Below, one piece after another: positions 55,668 to 64,000 of a stretch of DNA of 64,000 nt. The stretch covers positions 2,356,001 through 2,420,000 of the forward strand of contig NZ_CP194857.1 in the NCBI RefSeq assembly GCF_051020515.1. The letters are read 5' to 3'. The first letter of the stretch is position 1. Each line of letters opens with the position of its first letter. The stretch is from CALKWS01 sp051020515. GTDB lineage: Bacteria > Actinomycetota > Actinomycetes > Actinomycetales > Beutenbergiaceae. A program made the position numbers and the translations under genes. The notes under the pieces are model-generated. The model was given only the letters and a program-made list of their open reading frames with translations. It had not been told where the DNA came from and did not search any database.

Positions 55668-56398
55668 AGCCGTACCCGGTCCCAACTGCGGGCCAGCGCC
55701 TCGAGGTGGGTGACTGCCTCGTTCTGCTCGGCCGGACTCATCGGCTCGGTGCCGAACCGGGCTCGGTGGTACAGGCTGAGCAGGCCGGTAGTGGCCTCCG
55801 GGTCGGCCTCGGTGCGGGTCAGAACCGCCACGGTCAGGTCGGTCGGGGTGTCCGCGGGCCGGCGGCTCATCCCGGACTGGGCCGCAGCGTCCTCCAGGGC
55901 CAACCAGGCACGGATGATCGCATCGGTGGGGTCGGTTGCCCGGCGCACCTCCTCCCGCGCACTGGTGGCCGCCTCGGTCAGGATGGGGATCTGGTCCTCG
56001 GGCGCGACCTCGGCGTCCACCTGCAGGTCGCTGCGCCCCACGTCGGGCGTGAGCGACCTGCGATAGCGCACGAACAACCAGATGGCGATCGCGGCAGCGG
56101 CCACCGCCATGAGGATCACCAGCCCCAGGAGCAGCTGGCCCCAGATCGGGCTGATCTCGATGGGCTCGGCGTCTGTGGGGGGCTCGAACGTCTCGTCCCC
56201 GGACTCCTCGTAGGACTGCTCCTCGGGTGGGGGGCCTTCCTGGTCCGGCTCCGGTGCGGAGACCTCGAACTCGCGCGCATCCATCTCCCAGGTTCCGATG
56301 GAAGGAGCGACCAGGATCGCCAGACCCAGGAGCAGGGCCACCAGGGCAGTGGGCACCAGCGGCGGTACACGGTGTTGCCGTTCGCGCTCGTTCACCAT
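55664..56398 (-). CDS. DUF4129 domain membrane protein
   Basis: A 244-residue protein with helices at about 15-32 and 88-110, an acidic extracytoplasmic loop between them (EEQSYEESGDETFEPPTD), and a cytoplasmic DUF4129 domain (IIRAWLALEDAAAQSGMSRRPADTPTD) similar to the C-terminal part of bacterial transglutaminase-like proteins. First gene of the MoxR operon. ATG 56398 follows GGGGAGG. Just upstream, the sequence CCTCCCCGGAG occurs twice around an inverted repeat (56402-56432), which may be a regulatory site. Confidence 0.82.
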   Translation of the reverse strand: MVNERERQHRVPPLVPTALVALLLGLAILVAPSIGTWEMDAREFEVSAPEPDQEGPPPEEQSYEESGDETFEPPTDAEPIEISPIWGQLLLGLVILMAVAAAAIAIWLFVRYRRSLTPDVGRSDLQVDAEVAPEDQIPILTEAATSAREEVRRATDPTDAIIRAWLALEDAAAQSGMSRRPADTPTDLTVAVLTRTEADPEATTGLLSLYHRARFGTEPMSPAEQNEAVTHLEALARSWDRVRL

Positions 56399-56513
56399 TG
56401 ACTTCCTCCCCGGAGGATTCCTCCCCGGAGCACTCTAACCGTTTGCCGGGGCCACCTCACTCGGCCAGGATCTCGAGCGGTGCGGCTCGGCCGCACCCCC
56501 GGTGCGCCCCGCC

Positions 56514-57008
56514 CTACTCCCCGGGTACAGCCCGCTCGAACCGCAGGATCCGGAACCGGATTCCGGACTCGCTCTCTCGCCACGCGCCGGTCTCGACCAC
56601 CTGCCAGGGCGGAGTGATCGGTGGGGCGAAGACGTCGCCGTCGACCTCCAGGTCGATCTCGGTGACGACCAGCACATCAGCCAGGTCCATCCCCTGGGCG
56701 TAGACCTGGCCGCCTCCACAGATCCATGCCTCGCTCTCGTGCACCAGCGCCGCCGCTGTGGGAAGGTCCCGGACCACCTCGGCGCCCGGTGCGCGGTAGT
56801 CCTCCTGGCGGGTCAGCACGATATTGCGCCGGCCCGGCAGCGGCCGGAACCGCAGGGGGAGCGATTCCCACTGCCGCCGACCCATGATCACCGGGTGTCC
56901 GTGCGTGGTTGCCTTGAAGTGCGCCATGTCCTCCGGCAGGTGCCACGGCAGATCGTTGGCGCGCCCGATCACCCGGTCATGGGCCTGCGCCCAGATCATT
57001 CCCAGCAT
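56514..57008 (-). CDS. folA: Dihydrofolate reductase
   Basis: NADPH-dependent reduction of dihydrofolate to tetrahydrofolate. The 164-residue protein shows IWAQAHDRVIGRANDLPWHLPEDMAHFKATT, with the catalytic acidic residue in LPEDMAHF, HPVIMGRRQWESLP, and ICGGGQVYAQGM. Located 40 bp downstream of thyA on the same strand, the usual pairing. ATG 57008. Confidence 0.95.
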   Translation of the reverse strand: MLGMIWAQAHDRVIGRANDLPWHLPEDMAHFKATTHGHPVIMGRRQWESLPLRFRPLPGRRNIVLTRQEDYRAPGAEVVRDLPTAAALVHESEAWICGGGQVYAQGMDLADVLVVTEIDLEVDGDVFAPPITPPWQVVETGAWRESESGIRFRILRFERAVPGE

Positions 57009-57048
57009 GGCAACGTCCCCTCCCAGCGCATCGTCCCTGCGGGTCGAC

Positions 57049-57846
57049 TCAGACCGCGATCGGCGCCTTGATGCCGGGGTGATGCTGGTAGCCGGTCACC
57101 TCGACGTCCTCGAAGCGGTAGGAGAAGAGGTCGTCGGCCTTGCGCAGCTCCAACTGCGGGAACTCGAACGGCTCGCGCGTCAACTGTTCGCGTACCTGCT
57201 CGGTGTGGTTGGCATAGATGTGGCAGTCGCCACCGGTCCAGATGAACTCGCCCAACTCCAGATCCACCTGTTGGGCCACCATCTGGGTGAGCAGGGCGTA
57301 GGAGGCGATGTTGAACGGCACGCCCAGGAACAGGTCGGCGCTGCGCTGGTACAACTGGCACGACAACTTCCCGTCGGCCACATAGAACTGGAAGAACGCG
57401 TGGCACGGCGCCAGCGCCATGGCATCCAAGTCGGCCACGTTCCAGGCCGAGACGATGATCCGGCGCGAGTCCGGGTCGGAGCGGAGTTGTTCCAGGACAC
57501 CGGTGATCTGATCGATATGACCGCCGTCGGGCGTGGGCCACGAACGCCACTGGACACCGTAGACGGGGCCGAGTTCGCCGTCGTCGTCGGCCCACTCGTC
57601 CCAGATCCGCACCCCGTTCTCGCGCAGGTAGGCGATGTTGGAGTCCCCCCGCAGGAACCACAGCAACTCGTGCACGATCGACTTCAGGTGCACTCGCTTG
57701 GTGGTGATCAGCGGGAACGCCTGCGCGAGGTCGTAGCGCAACTGGTGCCCGAACCGGGACAACGTCCCGGTGCCGGTGCGGTCGGACTTGACCGTACCCT
57801 CTCGCAACACCAGGTCGAGCAGGTCCTCGTACTGTCTGTCCGCCAT
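57049..57846 (-). CDS. thyA: Thymidylate synthase
   Basis: Converts dUMP to dTMP using methylene-tetrahydrofolate. The 265-residue protein has the catalytic Cys in MALAPCHAFFQFYV, dUMP-binding QRSADLFLGVPFNIASYALL, and the C-terminal PIAV end that closes over the site. The ATG at 57846 is chosen because TACGAT (57859 down to 57854 on the coding strand) lies seven bases upstream and gives a leaderless mRNA; an ATG at 57855 would lie inside that hexamer. Upstream of folA. Confidence 0.95.
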   Translation of the reverse strand: MADRQYEDLLDLVLREGTVKSDRTGTGTLSRFGHQLRYDLAQAFPLITTKRVHLKSIVHELLWFLRGDSNIAYLRENGVRIWDEWADDDGELGPVYGVQWRSWPTPDGGHIDQITGVLEQLRSDPDSRRIIVSAWNVADLDAMALAPCHAFFQFYVADGKLSCQLYQRSADLFLGVPFNIASYALLTQMVAQQVDLELGEFIWTGGDCHIYANHTEQVREQLTREPFEFPQLELRKADDLFSYRFEDVEVTGYQHHPGIKAPIAV

Positions 57847-57851
57847 GGGAC

Positions 57852-58595
57852 TCATCGTAGGCCGGGCTCGTCCGCTCCCGGCCCAGGCGCCCCGGCGGTG
57901 CCGAGCGCGCGCGGCGCTGGTTGGGTGATCAACTTGGGGGTGGCGCCGATCTCGCGGGTGAACTCCATGGGTGGCGGTCCGAACGCGGAGTCGATCCCCC
58001 GGATCATCGACCTGCCCATCACCCGACCGCCGGTGTACCCCACCACCGCGCCGACACCGAAGGGCAGCAACCGGCCGAGCATGATCGAACCGGCCTTGGC
58101 CGTGCTGGTGGCGATCACCCGTTTGCGGAGCGTGCGGTTCACGGCCTTGACGGTGCCCAGCGGAACCCGCGTCATCAGTGCCCTGCCCCAGGTCACACTG
58201 GTGACTCCGATCTGCTCCTGGAGCAGTTCGGGACCCTTCGGGCCGAGCAGGGCGGTCAGCAGCACGGCTTTGCGGCGCGGGACGTCCTCGACGTCGATCC
58301 CGTGCACATCCGCCACCCCCAGCGCGAGCACGCCCGAGGCGCCCAGGAACGCCGCCACCTGCCCGGAGGTGATCAATAGGGCCGCGCCGGTACCCAGCGC
58401 GGGCACCGCAGCCACCGCACCGACCGCGCCGCCGGACCCGCCGACCGCCAGCAGGTATCGCCTGTGCAGGATGGCCAGGATCTGCTCCGGAGACGCCTGG
58501 GGGTGTTTCGTGCGGATGTCATCGACGTAGGAGTGCACCCGCGCCGAGGGGATCGTGACCGCGGTGTTCAGGAGATCATCCAGCCGGCTCGGCAT
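57852..58595 (-). CDS. EcsC family protein
   Basis: A 247-residue protein of the EcsC family with a glycine/alanine-rich amphipathic middle: LLAVGGSGGAVGAVAAVPALGTGAALLITSG and LPFGVGAVVGYTGGRVMGRSMIRG. The function is unknown; probably membrane-associated. ATG 58595 has GAGGGG upstream, and GTG 58604 is possible. The stop lies just before the putative thyA promoter. Confidence 0.8.
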   Translation of the reverse strand: MPSRLDDLLNTAVTIPSARVHSYVDDIRTKHPQASPEQILAILHRRYLLAVGGSGGAVGAVAAVPALGTGAALLITSGQVAAFLGASGVLALGVADVHGIDVEDVPRRKAVLLTALLGPKGPELLQEQIGVTSVTWGRALMTRVPLGTVKAVNRTLRKRVIATSTAKAGSIMLGRLLPFGVGAVVGYTGGRVMGRSMIRGIDSAFGPPPMEFTREIGATPKLITQPAPRALGTAGAPGPGADEPGLR

Positions 58596-58600
58596 CGATC

Positions 58601-59023
58601 TCACCCCTCGGAGGTGACCCGCAGGGTCTGGGGCATGCCCTTGTCCAGGGTGCGCCCCACCGTGCAACCGCGGTCGACGGCCTTGTGCACCAGGTCGATC
58701 AATGTGGCGCGCTCGTCCTCATCCAGAGCCTCCATGTTCACCACGATCTCCACCTCACCGCGGCTGTACCGGTTCTGGCCCGCCACGGCCGTGGTCTGCA
58801 CGCCGACGTAGGCGTCGAAATCGTCACCGAGGGCGCGGGCCAGGGCCCGGTCGGCGCTCATCAGGTTGCACGCGGCCAACCCCATCGCGAACAGGTCCGA
58901 GGGGGTGAAGGTGCCGTCGGCTCCCCGCGGACCGATCTTCACCTCGGCTCCGGTGGAACTGCGCCCGGTGTAGGTGTTGGTGCCGGTGCGCTCAGCCCAT
59001 AGCGCGCTCTGCGAAGTGTTCAT
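58601..59023 (-). CDS. OsmC/Ohr-family peroxide reductase-like protein
   Basis: A 140-residue OsmC-fold protein. Two reactive cysteines appear: MGLAACNLMSADRAL (first) and VDRGCTVGRTLDKG (second), the positions used for thiol-based hydroperoxide reduction. Begins 5 bp after the EcsC start region upstream on the same strand and overlaps the preceding gene's stop (ATGA at 59020-59023). Confidence 0.88.
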   Translation of the reverse strand: MNTSQSALWAERTGTNTYTGRSSTGAEVKIGPRGADGTFTPSDLFAMGLAACNLMSADRALARALGDDFDAYVGVQTTAVAGQNRYSRGEVEIVVNMEALDEDERATLIDLVHKAVDRGCTVGRTLDKGMPQTLRVTSEG

Positions 59024-60168
59024 GTGCCGATGGTGACACGATCCGTGGGACTTGGCCCACCCGGAACCGGCTCGCCCAACTCGGCCAGGATCTGCAGGTA
59101 TCGCACCCGGTGGGCGTTCACATCCGTCATCTTGGTGGCGATGTCGGAGATGAAGTCCTCCCGGTAGATCGAATCGGTCAGTACCGAGACCGCGTAGTAC
59201 AGGCCGGTGAACATCGCCATCGCCACCGAGACCCGCAGGTGCGTCTGGGTGATCACGAGCCGCTCGTCGCCGAAGACGATCTGGTATTGCCAGCCGCCGT
59301 CCTCGATCCGCCACAACTCCTGCAGCGTCGGGGTGATGGTCAGTACGCCGAGGGCGAAGAAGAACAGCCCGACTCCCAGGCTGATCACCACCACCTGGAG
59401 CAACTGGTTCGAGGCGACCATCACCGCCACGTTCACCAACTGGGCCCGGGACAGTCTGGGCAACCGATCGGCCTGCGGGGTGTTCCGCTTCGCCTGGCGC
59501 AGGATCTGTGCGGTCTCGGTGCGCAGCCGGATCCGAAGGATGAGCAGGATCAGCACGGCGAAGAAGACCACGAGCGCCACATCCGAGGCACCGGGGGTGT
59601 GGTGGAAGAGCTGCCAGACCTCCGCTGAGTAGAACAGGGCCATCGAGAAGATCAGCAGCAACGGCAGGAAGCGCACCAGGCGCAGCAGCGAGGATCCGAG
59701 TTCGTTGCCCACCCGGCTGGCGCCCCACCACAGGGTTGCGGCCAGCCCGTACCGCACCACCAGTCTGATCAGGCCGAGCAGGAGCAGATTGGACCCGGCG
59801 ATCATCAATCCCGCCCGCCATTGCCCACCGGAGAGGAACACCAGCAGCGCCGGCGCCAGCACGAAGAACGCCAACTCGGACTTACCCACGCTCTGCGGCA
59901 GTGTCGACCAGTGGCGCCCCCGGGCCACGTTCAGCCCGGCATAGCCCAGGAAGAGGCCGAGCAGCACCAGCAGGATCGCAGTGGTGTTGAGCCACCACGG
60001 CCAATCGAACCGTGCTGCGACCGATATCTCGAACAGCAGCACCGCGACCAGCACCGGGGCGGCGCGGCCGAACACGTCACGGCGAGCCGAGTGATCGTGC
60101 ACCAGCAACGGCAGCCCGTAGCGACGGAACGTGCGCTCACACGCGGCACGCTCCTCCTTCAGCGTCAT
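59020..60168 (-). CDS. Multi-pass membrane protein of unknown function
   Basis: A 382-residue protein with about eight helices: VLVAVLLFEISVAARF, TAILLVLLGLFLGYAGL, LAFFVLAPALLVFL, LMIAGSNLLLLGLIRLVV, FLPLLLIFSMALFYSAE, VALVVFFAVLILLIL, VVISLGVGLFFFALGVLTI, and AMAMFTGLYYAVSVLTD. No domain recognised. Start ATG 60168 has TACGCT on the coding strand seven bases upstream (60181 down to 60176), so translation is probably leaderless. Coupled to the OsmC gene. Confidence 0.72.
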   Translation of the reverse strand: MTLKEERAACERTFRRYGLPLLVHDHSARRDVFGRAAPVLVAVLLFEISVAARFDWPWWLNTTAILLVLLGLFLGYAGLNVARGRHWSTLPQSVGKSELAFFVLAPALLVFLSGGQWRAGLMIAGSNLLLLGLIRLVVRYGLAATLWWGASRVGNELGSSLLRLVRFLPLLLIFSMALFYSAEVWQLFHHTPGASDVALVVFFAVLILLILRIRLRTETAQILRQAKRNTPQADRLPRLSRAQLVNVAVMVASNQLLQVVVISLGVGLFFFALGVLTITPTLQELWRIEDGGWQYQIVFGDERLVITQTHLRVSVAMAMFTGLYYAVSVLTDSIYREDFISDIATKMTDVNAHRVRYLQILAELGEPVPGGPSPTDRVTIGT

Positions 60169-60211
60169 GGCGGCAAGCGTACTCACCGGGTCGTTACGCC
60201 AGACTGGGGTC

Positions 60212-61036
60212 GTGACATGTGTTTTCGTTCTCGGCAAGCCGGCCGAGCGGTCCCCGACGATCGCCGCTGCGATCCAGGACCTTCGCGGGCGCGGGATCGA
60301 CGTGCGCACGCTCGTGCCCGAGGCGGCGAGCGCCGGTGCGGGGAGCTCCGGTGCGACGGGCTCTGGCGGGGAAGCAGGGCCCGACGACGGTGCGTGGCGG
60401 GTGGACGGCAAGATGCGGCTGGTGCGGCAGGACCTGACGGGGGCGCGGTTGATCGCCCAGCGTGGCCTGGCCCCCGAGGTGCTGGACCTGTTGACGCCCT
60501 GGGCCCGGCGGTGCTGTAACGATCCCGTAGCCACGGCGCTGACCCATCGTCGCGCCGTGCTCCTCGACGTGCTGGCCCGGGCCGGGCTGGCCGTGCCCCG
60601 CACGAGCCTGGAGCCTGATTACCAAGACGCGCGCGCCGCCGGCGCCGTGATCAAAGCCGCCGATGCCCGAGCCGGCCGTGGGGCGGGGGTGCTCCTGCCC
60701 GGCACCGCTCCGGCCGAGCCCCCGTTTCCGGGCCCCTACCTCCTGCAGGAGCACCTGGAGGGCTGGGAGGCCAAGATGTACGTCTTCGGCGCACAGGTAC
60801 GGTCCGCCCGCCGGCCCGGCGGCCGGCAGTCCGGCGGTGAGGTCTACACCCCTGCGGCCGACCACGCCGACCTTGCCCGTGCCGCAGCCGGGGCGGTCGG
60901 TGTGGAACTGTGCGGGGTGGACCTGATGATCACCGCAGACGGACCCGTGGTGATCGACGTGAACGCCTTCCCCTCGGCCACGAAGATCCCCGGCGCGGCG
61001 GGATTGATCGCCGCGCACCTGGTGACCCGGCTCTGA
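60212..61036 (+). CDS. ATP-grasp family carboxylate ligase-like protein
   Basis: A 274-residue protein with the RimK/ATP-grasp fold. VIKAADARAGRGAGVLL is the nucleotide-binding loop, GPYLLQEHLEGWEAKMYVFG the central segment, and GVDLMITADGPVVIDVNAFPSATKIPGA carries the metal-binding acidic and Asn residues. It is short at the N-terminus compared with typical RimK. Substrates unknown. GTG 60212 is preceded at six bases by CAGACT (60200-60205), a weak -10 for leaderless expression. Divergent from the gene at 60168. Confidence 0.75.
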   Translation: MTCVFVLGKPAERSPTIAAAIQDLRGRGIDVRTLVPEAASAGAGSSGATGSGGEAGPDDGAWRVDGKMRLVRQDLTGARLIAQRGLAPEVLDLLTPWARRCCNDPVATALTHRRAVLLDVLARAGLAVPRTSLEPDYQDARAAGAVIKAADARAGRGAGVLLPGTAPAEPPFPGPYLLQEHLEGWEAKMYVFGAQVRSARRPGGRQSGGEVYTPAADHADLARAAAGAVGVELCGVDLMITADGPVVIDVNAFPSATKIPGAAGLIAAHLVTRL

Positions 61037-61106
61037 GGCCGGGAGAGTCCGGTGGCCGGGGCCGCGGGTTCGCGTCCCGGACGCCGGCCCTGCCCGTCCC
61101 CGATGT

Positions 61107-61865
61107 TCAGGCCGGTTCCCGAGCGCCGGAGAGGTCGTCGCTGCCGTCCCGCGGGATGGGCTCGGCGCCGCGTCCACGCGCCTCCGCTACCGGCATCAGG
61201 TACCGGTTGCCCGGATCCCACGGCCGGGTCCAGCCCAACTGGGTGAAGAGGTGGTCGAGCAGATTCCCGGTGAACCCCCACACCCATCCCACCGGGAGCC
61301 GGAACCCCACCGAGGTGAATCTGGTCAACCCGGCTACCTGGACCGAACGGCGCAGCTGCGGGTCCAGCAGACCGGCTACCGGGACGCGCAGCGCATGCAG
61401 GACCTCACCGGGTTGGGCCCGCTCGAACCCGGACGCCTCGGTCCAGGCCAGCACCGGATGCACCACGAACGAACTGACCGGTACCAGCGCCGGCGGCAAC
61501 TCACCGATCACCTCTGCCCGGTCCGGATGCAGACCGATCTCCTCGTGGGTCTCCCGCAGGGCGGCGGTGACGACGTCCTCCCCGGGCTCGATCCGCCCAC
61601 CCGGCAGGGAGATCTGCCCGGGGTGGTCACGCAGTACGGTGGAGCGCTGGACCAGGAACAGATCGGCCGCGGGCACCGACTCCTCAGCCCCCGGTGCCTC
61701 GTCGGACTCCTGCGCCGGTGCCAGCAGGACCAGCACCGCGGCCCGTCGGAACCCGCGGGCACTCTCGGGATCGAACCGGTGCGGTCCCGGCCAGGGCGGA
61801 AACCGGCGTGCCAGGTTCTGGCGGTTCAGGTGCGCCAGACCGTCCCGAGCCGGATGTGGGCTCAC
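61107..61865 (-). CDS. NUDIX hydrolase, CoA pyrophosphatase type
   Basis: A 252-residue hydrolase likely cleaving CoA or other nucleoside diphosphate derivatives. The Nudix box is GGRIEPGEDVVTAALRETHEE, preceded by DHPGQISLPGG, which is the NuCoA-type signature (LLTxRSxxLRxHxGQVxFPGG). GTG 61865 starts the protein, three bases after the stop of the DUF2505 gene. In other bacteria a similar enzyme lies next to nth. Confidence 0.87.
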   Translation of the reverse strand: MSPHPARDGLAHLNRQNLARRFPPWPGPHRFDPESARGFRRAAVLVLLAPAQESDEAPGAEESVPAADLFLVQRSTVLRDHPGQISLPGGRIEPGEDVVTAALRETHEEIGLHPDRAEVIGELPPALVPVSSFVVHPVLAWTEASGFERAQPGEVLHALRVPVAGLLDPQLRRSVQVAGLTRFTSVGFRLPVGWVWGFTGNLLDHLFTQLGWTRPWDPGNRYLMPVAEARGRGAEPIPRDGSDDLSGAREPA

Positions 61866-61868
61866 AGG

Positions 61869-62366
61869 TCACGACCCGCCAAGGCGCTCCAGTCCCACCT
61901 TGTACTCGGCCTCCAGCACGCGCTGGACGGCCTGCACCACCGCCTTCTCCACCGCCGGACCCACCAGGGGGATCGGCGCGCTGACCTCACCCTCGTACCG
62001 GACCCGGGTCGTCTCGGCGTCGCCGGACAGCCTCGTGCGGGCCGTGCACCGCGCCGGCGCCCCGGTGATGTCCATGCTCACGGTGGCGGTGCGCCCGGCC
62101 TCGGCATCTGCCGGGCCCCAGGCCTGCACCATCTTCAGTTCGATCGTTGAGCCGACCAGTGAGCGCATGGAGTGCGGGATGGTGTCGGTGGGCATCCGTC
62201 GCGTAGCCGAGACGATGAAGGCGCCGTCCTCACCGTGGGCCACCTCATGCCGCGCGGACACCGAACCGGAGGCGCGGGCGCTGTCACGCAGGTAGTCCTC
62301 GTCACCGAGCATCCGGGCCACACGGGCCGGATCGGCGGGGTAGTCGTGCGTGACCTCGAAGCGCAT
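61869..62366 (-). CDS. DUF2505 family protein
   Basis: A 165-residue member of DUF2505, a START/SRPBCC-like fold found in actinobacteria: MRFEVTHDYPADPARVARML at the start, and GEVSAPIPLVGPAVEKAVVQ near the end. Function unknown. ATG 62366 is preceded by TATCGT on the coding strand (62378 down to 62373) at six bases, suggesting a leaderless mRNA shared with the NUDIX gene. Confidence 0.85.
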   Translation of the reverse strand: MRFEVTHDYPADPARVARMLGDEDYLRDSARASGSVSARHEVAHGEDGAFIVSATRRMPTDTIPHSMRSLVGSTIELKMVQAWGPADAEAGRTATVSMDITGAPARCTARTRLSGDAETTRVRYEGEVSAPIPLVGPAVEKAVVQAVQRVLEAEYKVGLERLGGS

Positions 62367-62441
62367 AGGGCCACGATACCCCCGCCCGTCCGGTCACCAG
62401 GTGCGCACGGCCGGAGCCCGTGCTGGAAGTAGGGTGGTCCG

Positions 62442-63908
62442 GTGTCCACGATGAGTGCATTGATCGCCCGCATGAGTGACCTCGGAGCGCAGGACGTCGA
62501 GTGGCTGCACCTGTTGGTCGCCGACTGGCAGGTGATCTCCGATCTGGGCTTTGCCGATCTGGTGCTCTGGCTTCCCACCAAGGACGACGACGTGGTCGCG
62601 ATCGCCCACGCCCGCCCGTCCACCGGGGCTACGGTCCATCACGACGACGTGGTCGGCCAGTCGGCCCCGCCCGGCCTGCGCACGATGCTCCTGGCCGCCG
62701 CACAGTCCAAGACGCAGTCCCGGTTGCGGGAGGCACGCTGGGAGGGTTCCTTCGCGATCCGGGAGGAGGCGATCCCGGTGGTGCGCGGTGGGCGCACTCT
62801 GGCCGTCGTCGCCCGGCAGACCTACCTGGGTGGCAACCGCACCCCGTCGCGGCTGGAGTTGAACTACGTCGAGTCCGCCGATGAGTTGTGCGCCATGATC
62901 GCCCGTGGCGAGTTCCCGCTCGCCCATGCCGCTACCGGTCCGCGCCGGGGCGCGCCACGGGTTGGCGATGGCCTGGTCCGCCTGAACGCCGAGGGCGAGA
63001 CGCTGTACGCGAGCCCGAACGCGGTCAGCGCGCTGCACCGGCTCGGCGTGACCGATGAGATCGTGGGCGTGTCGATGGCGGAGGTCATCACCCCGCTGAT
63101 CGAGGACTCCTCCCCGGTGGATGAGTCGCTGCCGCTGGTAGTGATGGGCCGGGCCGCCTGGCGCACCGAGGTCGAGGCGCGCGGGGTGTCGCTGTCCCTT
63201 CGCGCGTTGCCGATCACCGAACACGGGGAACGGACCGGGGCGGTGCTGCTGATCCGGGACGTCTCGGAATTGCGGCGCCAGGAACGCGAACTGCTGACCA
63301 AGGACGCCACCATCCGCGAGATTCACCACCGGGTGAAGAACAATCTCCAGACAGTGGCGGCTCTGCTGCGACTCCAGGCACGCCGCACCGGTTCGAGCGA
63401 GGCGCGCACCGCGCTGGAGGAGGCCATGCGCCGCGTCGCGACGATCGCGACGGTGCATGAGGCGCTGTCACAGACCATCGATGAGGCGGTCGACTTCGAC
63501 GCGGTGTTCGGACGCACGTTGCGGATGGCCGCCGATGTGGCCTCCGGTGAGGCCCGGGTGGTCACCGAACGCACCGGGGAGTTCGGCGGGGTGCCGGCCA
63601 CCGACGCCAGCGCGCTGGCGGTGGTGCTGACCGAACTGGTCACCAACGCCGTCGAGCACGGGCTGGCGGGCCAGAACGGGACGGTTCGGATCGACGCCAG
63701 GCGTGCGGGCAACCAGTTGCGGGTGCGGGTCAGCGACGACGGCGTGGGCATGGACGCGGAGCAGGCAGCCGACGGGCTGGGAACGCAGATCGTGCGGACC
63801 CTGGTGGCCACCGAACTCGACGGCTCGATCGAGTGGGAACCCCTCGAGGGCGGGGGCACCTCGGTGACGTTGAGGGCCACCTTGGCCGACGTCCGCGATG
63901 CCGGCTGA
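62442..63908 (+). CDS. pdtaS: PdtaS-type sensor histidine kinase (HisKA_2)
   Basis: A 488-residue soluble kinase. The N-terminal half is a GAF-like sensor (about 1-150) followed by a PAS domain (about 175-290: VRLNAEGETLYASPNAVSALHRLG). The HisKA_2 phospho-acceptor is REIHHRVKNNLQTVAALLRLQ, and the ATPase has TELVTNAVEHGL, SDDGVGM and GGGTSVTL. In mycobacteria PdtaS signals to an antiterminator response regulator (PdtaR); the partner is not in this window. GTG 62442 has TAGGGT at 62430-62435, six bases upstream. Confidence 0.92.
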   Translation: MSTMSALIARMSDLGAQDVEWLHLLVADWQVISDLGFADLVLWLPTKDDDVVAIAHARPSTGATVHHDDVVGQSAPPGLRTMLLAAAQSKTQSRLREARWEGSFAIREEAIPVVRGGRTLAVVARQTYLGGNRTPSRLELNYVESADELCAMIARGEFPLAHAATGPRRGAPRVGDGLVRLNAEGETLYASPNAVSALHRLGVTDEIVGVSMAEVITPLIEDSSPVDESLPLVVMGRAAWRTEVEARGVSLSLRALPITEHGERTGAVLLIRDVSELRRQERELLTKDATIREIHHRVKNNLQTVAALLRLQARRTGSSEARTALEEAMRRVATIATVHEALSQTIDEAVDFDAVFGRTLRMAADVASGEARVVTERTGEFGGVPATDASALAVVLTELVTNAVEHGLAGQNGTVRIDARRAGNQLRVRVSDDGVGMDAEQAADGLGTQIVRTLVATELDGSIEWEPLEGGGTSVTLRATLADVRDAG

Positions 63909-64000
63909 TCAAGAAGCAGACGTGCCGGTGAAGAAAAACAACCATGGTTGGAAAAGCCGGTTGGCAGAGACGTAAGAAAAAGCCGGCCGGATCCCTGTCG
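63909..64000. other. Non-coding tail of the window
   Basis: Adenine-rich compared with the rest, with a 12-base palindrome CAACCATGGTTG at 63939-63950 but no gene I can support. It may hold a terminator for pdtaS or the promoter of the next gene. Confidence 0.3.

Noticed and set aside
63939..63950. CAACCATGGTTG palindrome as an operator
   Set aside because: A single 12-base palindrome at the window edge without a downstream gene in view; too little support.
1..64000. CRISPR arrays, rRNA operons, prophage or restriction-modification genes
   Set aside because: Looked for repeated spacers, rRNA-like stretches, integrases, capsid genes and methyltransferase motifs; none seen.

Overview
The window is about 70% or more G+C by eye, uses GTG starts freely and carries actinobacterial marker genes: whiB7, a mycoredoxin, AdnAB, a PdtaS-type kinase, a DinB-fold protein and several DUFs typical of the phylum (DUF3107, DUF3152, PPA1309, UPF0182). 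This points to a chromosomal segment of a high-GC actinomycete, most likely Micrococcales. I cannot name the genus. At least nine single-base frame breaks fall in otherwise well-conserved genes, several of them in G or C runs, so this looks like a draft or long-read-type sequence with residual indels. I have joined those genes across the breaks and say so in each entry.

0-12.4 kb: a partial DUF3995 membrane protein, an aminopeptidase P, a nucleotidyltransferase-like protein, a PHP phosphoesterase, a lipoprotein and a DEAD-box RNA helicase. Then comes a minus-strand long-chain olefin operon, oleA-oleBC-oleD, with hydrolase and ligase fused as OleBC. It is followed by DUF3107 and a DUF3152 putative metallopeptidase.

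12.5-43 kb: an ancient actinobacterial neighbourhood, adnA-adnB-(kinase)-nudC-mrx1-//-uvrD2-whiB7-ThiF-like-metalloprotease-PDZ/Lon protease-PPA1309-UPF0182. From memory this matches the M. tuberculosis Rv3193c-Rv3202c order. About 10 kb of regulatory accessory genes sits between mrx1 and uvrD2. It holds an ECF41 sigma-factor module (epimerase, cupin, FAD oxidoreductase, sigma) with a matching ECF41-type promoter. It also holds a DUF6069/DoxX/LuxR set with a shared 48-bp upstream repeat, a second SigJ-like sigma factor sharing a perfectly symmetric divergent control region with the luxR gene, and a NarL-type two-component system. Downstream of uvrD2, whiB7 has a complete attenuator: promoter with an A-tract, a 61-codon upstream ORF, an intrinsic terminator, and an antiterminator pairing reaching into the end of the upstream ORF.

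43-49.3 kb: an IS1380-family element (5-bp target duplication, inserted at the stop codon of the UPF0182 gene), initiator tRNA-fMet with its own promoter and terminator, then a decaying stretch (frameshifted dienelactone hydrolase, 5'-truncated ADP-ribosylglycohydrolase), a DinB protein, a phosphotransferase and an aldo/keto reductase.

49.3-64 kb: an MFS transporter; a MoxR-DUF58-DUF4129 operon translationally coupled to an alditol-oxidase-like gene; folA and thyA; EcsC, OsmC, a membrane protein, an ATP-grasp enzyme, a NUDIX hydrolase, DUF2505 and a PdtaS-like histidine kinase. Many first genes of transcription units have a TANNNT hexamer 6-7 nt before the start codon, the signature of leaderless transcription.
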